Shown here one piece after another: positions 60,762-64,000 of a stretch of 64,000 nucleotides of DNA (the first letter of the stretch is position 1; every line of letters starts with the position of its first letter). The position numbers and the translations under genes were made by a program. The DNA comes from Phycomyces blakesleeanus NRRL 1555(-). Taxonomy: Eukaryota; Mucoromycota; Mucoromycetes; Mucorales; Phycomycetaceae. Below the pieces are notes generated by a model. That model did not search any database. It worked only from the letters and a program-made list of their open reading frames with translations, and was not told where the DNA came from. The stretch lies in contig NW_017265150.1 of the NCBI RefSeq assembly GCF_001638985.1, forward strand, positions 248,001-312,000. The letters are read 5' to 3'.

Positions 60762-62376
60762 TATGCTGTAAATGTAAAAATATTTTTTTGTGTATGTATG
60801 TATGTATGTGTGAGAGAGTATGTGTCTATGTGTCTATGGGCTTGTGTGCTTGTGTTTTTGTTTATGTCTGTGTGTGGATCAATGTGAATTACAAGATCTT
60901 TAACTTTTGTACTTTAACATATTTAAACAGTCACATAGACATTTTGTCTAAAGAAGCCTTTATATACATATATTTATATAGGTTTGTTTTAACCTTAAAT
61001 TAAAATGTGTTCCACCAACTAATTGAAGTCTTGTAGGAAATTTCAACCAAATACAAACAAATAAATTAGGCGAAATAATAACAATAATAATAACAATAAT
61101 AATTGTATAATAGTAAAGTATACTGGAGAATGACCACAGAATCAAGTAAAATAAAGAAATAAATGAAGACAAGTTAAAGCTTATTTTCAATATATATATA
61201 TAAAAGATAGAGATTTCGATCATAGAGTTTGATTCGATTATAGATTCAAATACATACAAGACATATTCTTGTTATTTTCTTTTCTTTTTCTTAGCAGTTA
61301 TTAAGCAAAAAATCACCTTCACTCAATGATTCCTATATGACAATATGTACAAGAGTTTCTTTTTTTTTATCAATCTCTTCGATGATTCAGTGAAAAAATC
61401 GAGCAAAATTTTGGTAGTATTTTAAAGAAAATTGATGTTTTTGAAATGCCAAAACCATAGTATCTTTTGAGCACTTGCGCCTAAACAAAACAAAGCAAAA
61501 CAAAAACACGCAGACATGCGTACATACAAAGCAACTATATCAATAAATCAGCTGTAATAACCAGAATATATCAAAATCATACCTTCCTCCATGCAATTCA
61601 GTTCAATATGAGAACATACCTCATTACGATGTCCATACCTTGCTTACTCAATATACACCACGTCTCTCAACTTATCTTTAATAGCAATAATATATCAATT
61701 GTCTGTACATATTTGGCGAGTATTATTGCGCATATGTGTATGCAATGAAAAAAGGAAAGCACCAATCATTCATTGATATTCTAAGTACAAAAAGGCTTGT
61801 AGATGTTGGTTATTGTTTTATAAATACTCCCAAATTGAACTTCTTGTGTACAGTTTGTGTAAATACAATGAACGCATTACTTGTGTATTTAATCCACACG
61901 ACGCCTTTTCTTTCTTTCTTTCAAACACACGTTTCCTCATTCCTTCTCATCTCGCATCTCGCATCTTTAATTTATTCTCTCTCTCTCTCATTCCAATGCA
62001 AATCCTTTACAATCTCCATGCAGATTAGCAAAATTCAGTTATAATTTTCACGACATTGGCATTCTCAAGAATCATTTTGAATTTTTCTTAGACTTTCTAG
62101 ACAAAAAAAAAGAACTTATACAATCAAACACAGCAATCAACATAATAAAAAGAGCATACATATTATATTTTATATTAATCTTCAGATTTATTCAATTAGA
62201 TTAATTTCTTCTTATAAATGAGACTTCTTAATTACAACATTAACCTCTTCAATCAAGTTAAAAAAAAGTCTAAACGCGTTTTTTTTATTAAAGTTGACAA
62301 TAGCTAAGAAAGACTTTATTTATTTAAAGATATACACAAAGAAACCATTCTATTTGATTTGATTTAATTTCACTTA
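60762..62376. other. AT-rich intergenic region
   Basis: TGTATGTA and TGTG repeats near 60,792-60,865, AT tracts and AAT runs near 61,077-61,103. Open frames are short and low in complexity. No gene or RNA recognised. Confidence 0.45.
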
Positions 62377-63243
62377 ATGTTCTTTTACATGAGTAAAAAA
62401 ATAAAAAGCATGACACCAAGTTCTTTGTCCCCGCATTACGCGGCTCAATCTCCTTCAGGACGTAAACCTGACTTGGTAGCGAAGGAGTTGCTGGAATGGT
62501 GGCAAACCAACGGGAAGCACCCGTTCATCCAGCCCCACATCTCGTCACCGAGTAATGTGGGTGCGAACTCGCCAGAGAACTTACCACTAGGTGATAAGGT
62601 CCAGCTCATTCGACTACCAGTAGCTTCACCGTCAGCCGTTAAAGAGTTCAGTCAGGTTAGCAGTGAAGAGCCAGCACATCTCACCACAGGTTAGACCTCC
62701 CTCCCCCCAGCATCATGATTCCACATTGGCGATGCGATGTACACAGTAGTCCTTCCAAAAATGAAAAGAGACAATGCCTCACGACTTCTCAGAATTAACT
62801 GAGCTGGCGAGTAACAACTTTCACTTTCCGATGCTTGTAGCATGGAAGAATCTCCCTGCAACAGTCGCAAGAGACGCCTCACTATGAAACCGGGACTGTT
62901 GTTGCTCAAGGAGAAAACAAACGATGCGCGTTGGAGGGGTTCTATAAGTAACAGAAAATTTTCATCTGCGATTAAAGTTTAGGACTGCGCTTTTTGTCGG
63001 GCTTAGATATTCACGTCAGAGCAAACGTGATATGACTGTATATTCCTTTTACTGAGGTTGTGTAACTGTTCTACGACAGGATTAACAGCCACCGAGACGA
63101 TTTATAGACTGTGTGAAAATATTCTGCAAACTAAAATAAAGCAAAGAAGCAAAGAAGTAAGGAAAGGTTCGGTATTGATTGGTGTAGCAACAACTCTCAA
63201 AGTGGAGTACAAGTTTCTAAAGGCGATTTGTAGGTTACTCTAA
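62377..63243. other. GC-richer island of uncertain origin
   Basis: Composition changes sharply at about 62,400 and returns to AT-rich near 63,250. The plus strand carries an open frame at 62,377-62,694 (SPSGRKPDLVAKELLEWWQ, PENLPLGDKVQLIRLPVASP), the minus strand one at 62,691-62,909 (MSNNSPGFIVRRLLRLLQG) and the plus strand another at about 63,080-63,243 (TATETIYRLCENILQTKIK). None match a family I know, and there are no clear splice links. It may be a mobile-element fragment, a structured RNA locus or a horizontally acquired piece. The coding strand is not decided. Confidence 0.4.
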
Positions 63244-64000
63244 AGTGGTCTGTGCGTTTTTTGTTCAAGAGTACAAGAAAAAGCCTTTTTCTTTCCTTTT
63301 CTTTTTGCTTGTACTAAGTAAATACAAAAGGAACCCAAAATTCACTAGAAAAAAACCCACATAAATTACAAAGCAATATTAAGCAATAAGTAAAAGACAA
63401 AAAATAAAAATAAAAAGTATATATGTATATTGTCTGAATTATCACAGTATGATAGGTGGTGGAATTTTGAATTCCAGGTTGAGTTTTATTGAAATGAGGC
63501 TATACCAATAGTTGAAAGTGTCAAGATGGTTCCCAAGAGAATAAGCGATTACTATTATATGTTTGGTGATGATTGTGTAGAGCATAACGAACGTCCCGAA
63601 ACCTTTGCTTTTTAAGAGGACTCAACAAAGTTCTTCTAAGGATTTGGCTATGAAAGAGTCTAACTATACCTTTAGCTTACTCAATATCAATGTCGACTCG
63701 GTAATGAAGAGAGTTAAGTAATTGACAAAGGTAATGCCGATTCTACAGCATTAAATACCTGGTATCTCATTGGGGTATATATCTAAAATTGTATTGAGGA
63801 TTTTGCTTACAAAAAAGTAAAGCAGTTACTTTAGCAGAATATATTATTCTCAAAGAAACAAAAAGATCATTTTGTTATTAATATTTCTCTATTTATTATT
63901 AGATAGTAAGATATAGCTTTCTCTCTAAGCATCTTTCTTTTGTTTCGCATTTAATATATTGGTGTTTTAATACTAAAAGAAGATGGCAGAGGTTTGAATT
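63244..64000. other. AT-rich right end of window
   Basis: AT-rich with short open frames only. Nothing recognised. Confidence 0.4.

Overview
The window is a nuclear segment from an early-diverging filamentous fungus, most likely Mucoromycota (Mucorales, perhaps Phycomyces-like). It is AT-rich, its genes are split by many short introns of about 50 to 130 bases, and intergenic DNA and introns are full of AT, CA, GA, TATG and GATA microsatellites. The gene content includes a LOV-type White Collar 1 photoreceptor, an AreA-like GATA factor, fungal-type DEP-DH-PH-CNH RhoGEF and Fus3/Kss1-type MAP kinase, plus genes lost by budding yeast (a Gemin6-like protein, a KCTD-type BTB protein and an ARHGAP39-like RhoGAP). 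I rebuilt gene models by hand from GT-AG and GC-AG splice signals, checking that phases agree. No database search was run.

Layout. 1-16 kb: minus strand throughout, namely a secreted binding-protein-like gene cut by the left edge, a KCTD-type BTB protein, a WW-MyTH4-RhoGAP protein, a Rho1-type RhoGEF and the wc-1 photoreceptor. 16-21 kb: plus strand, a Fus3/Kss1-class MAP kinase (divergent from wc-1) and an AreA/NIT2-class GATA factor. 21-28 kb: gene-poor, with transposon relics (Tc1/mariner-type transposase fragment, a broken unknown ORF, one copy of a dispersed repeat). 27.9-30.5 kb: a TPR-like protein resembling the Pol I core factor subunit Rrn11/TAF1A. 32.6-39 kb: an FAD amine oxidase divergent from an acidic unknown protein with an Atg8-binding-like motif, then Dim1 rRNA dimethylase divergent from a small unknown protein. 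39-43 kb: gene-poor. 42.9-47 kb: F-box protein, SV2/SVOP-like MFS transporter, mitochondrial DUF1279/FAM210 protein. 47-50.7 kb: gene-poor, with the second repeat copy. 50.7-52 kb: protein kinase. 55.7-60.8 kb: Gemin6-like protein, Whi5/Nrm1-like G1/S repressor candidate, NTF2 and an unknown CxxC protein. 61-64 kb: AT-rich DNA interrupted by a GC-rich island of uncertain origin.

Functional themes are polarity and Rho GTPase control (a GAP and a GEF next to each other), light and nitrogen signalling (White Collar, MAPK and AreA in about 8 kb) and RNA biology (Dim1, Gemin6, Pol I factor candidate). No obvious biosynthetic cluster, CRISPR array, tRNA or rRNA gene was seen. The most unusual observations are the five GC-AG introns needed to keep conserved frames open, the fungal Gemin6-like gene, the two-copy dispersed repeat and the GC-rich island near the right edge.
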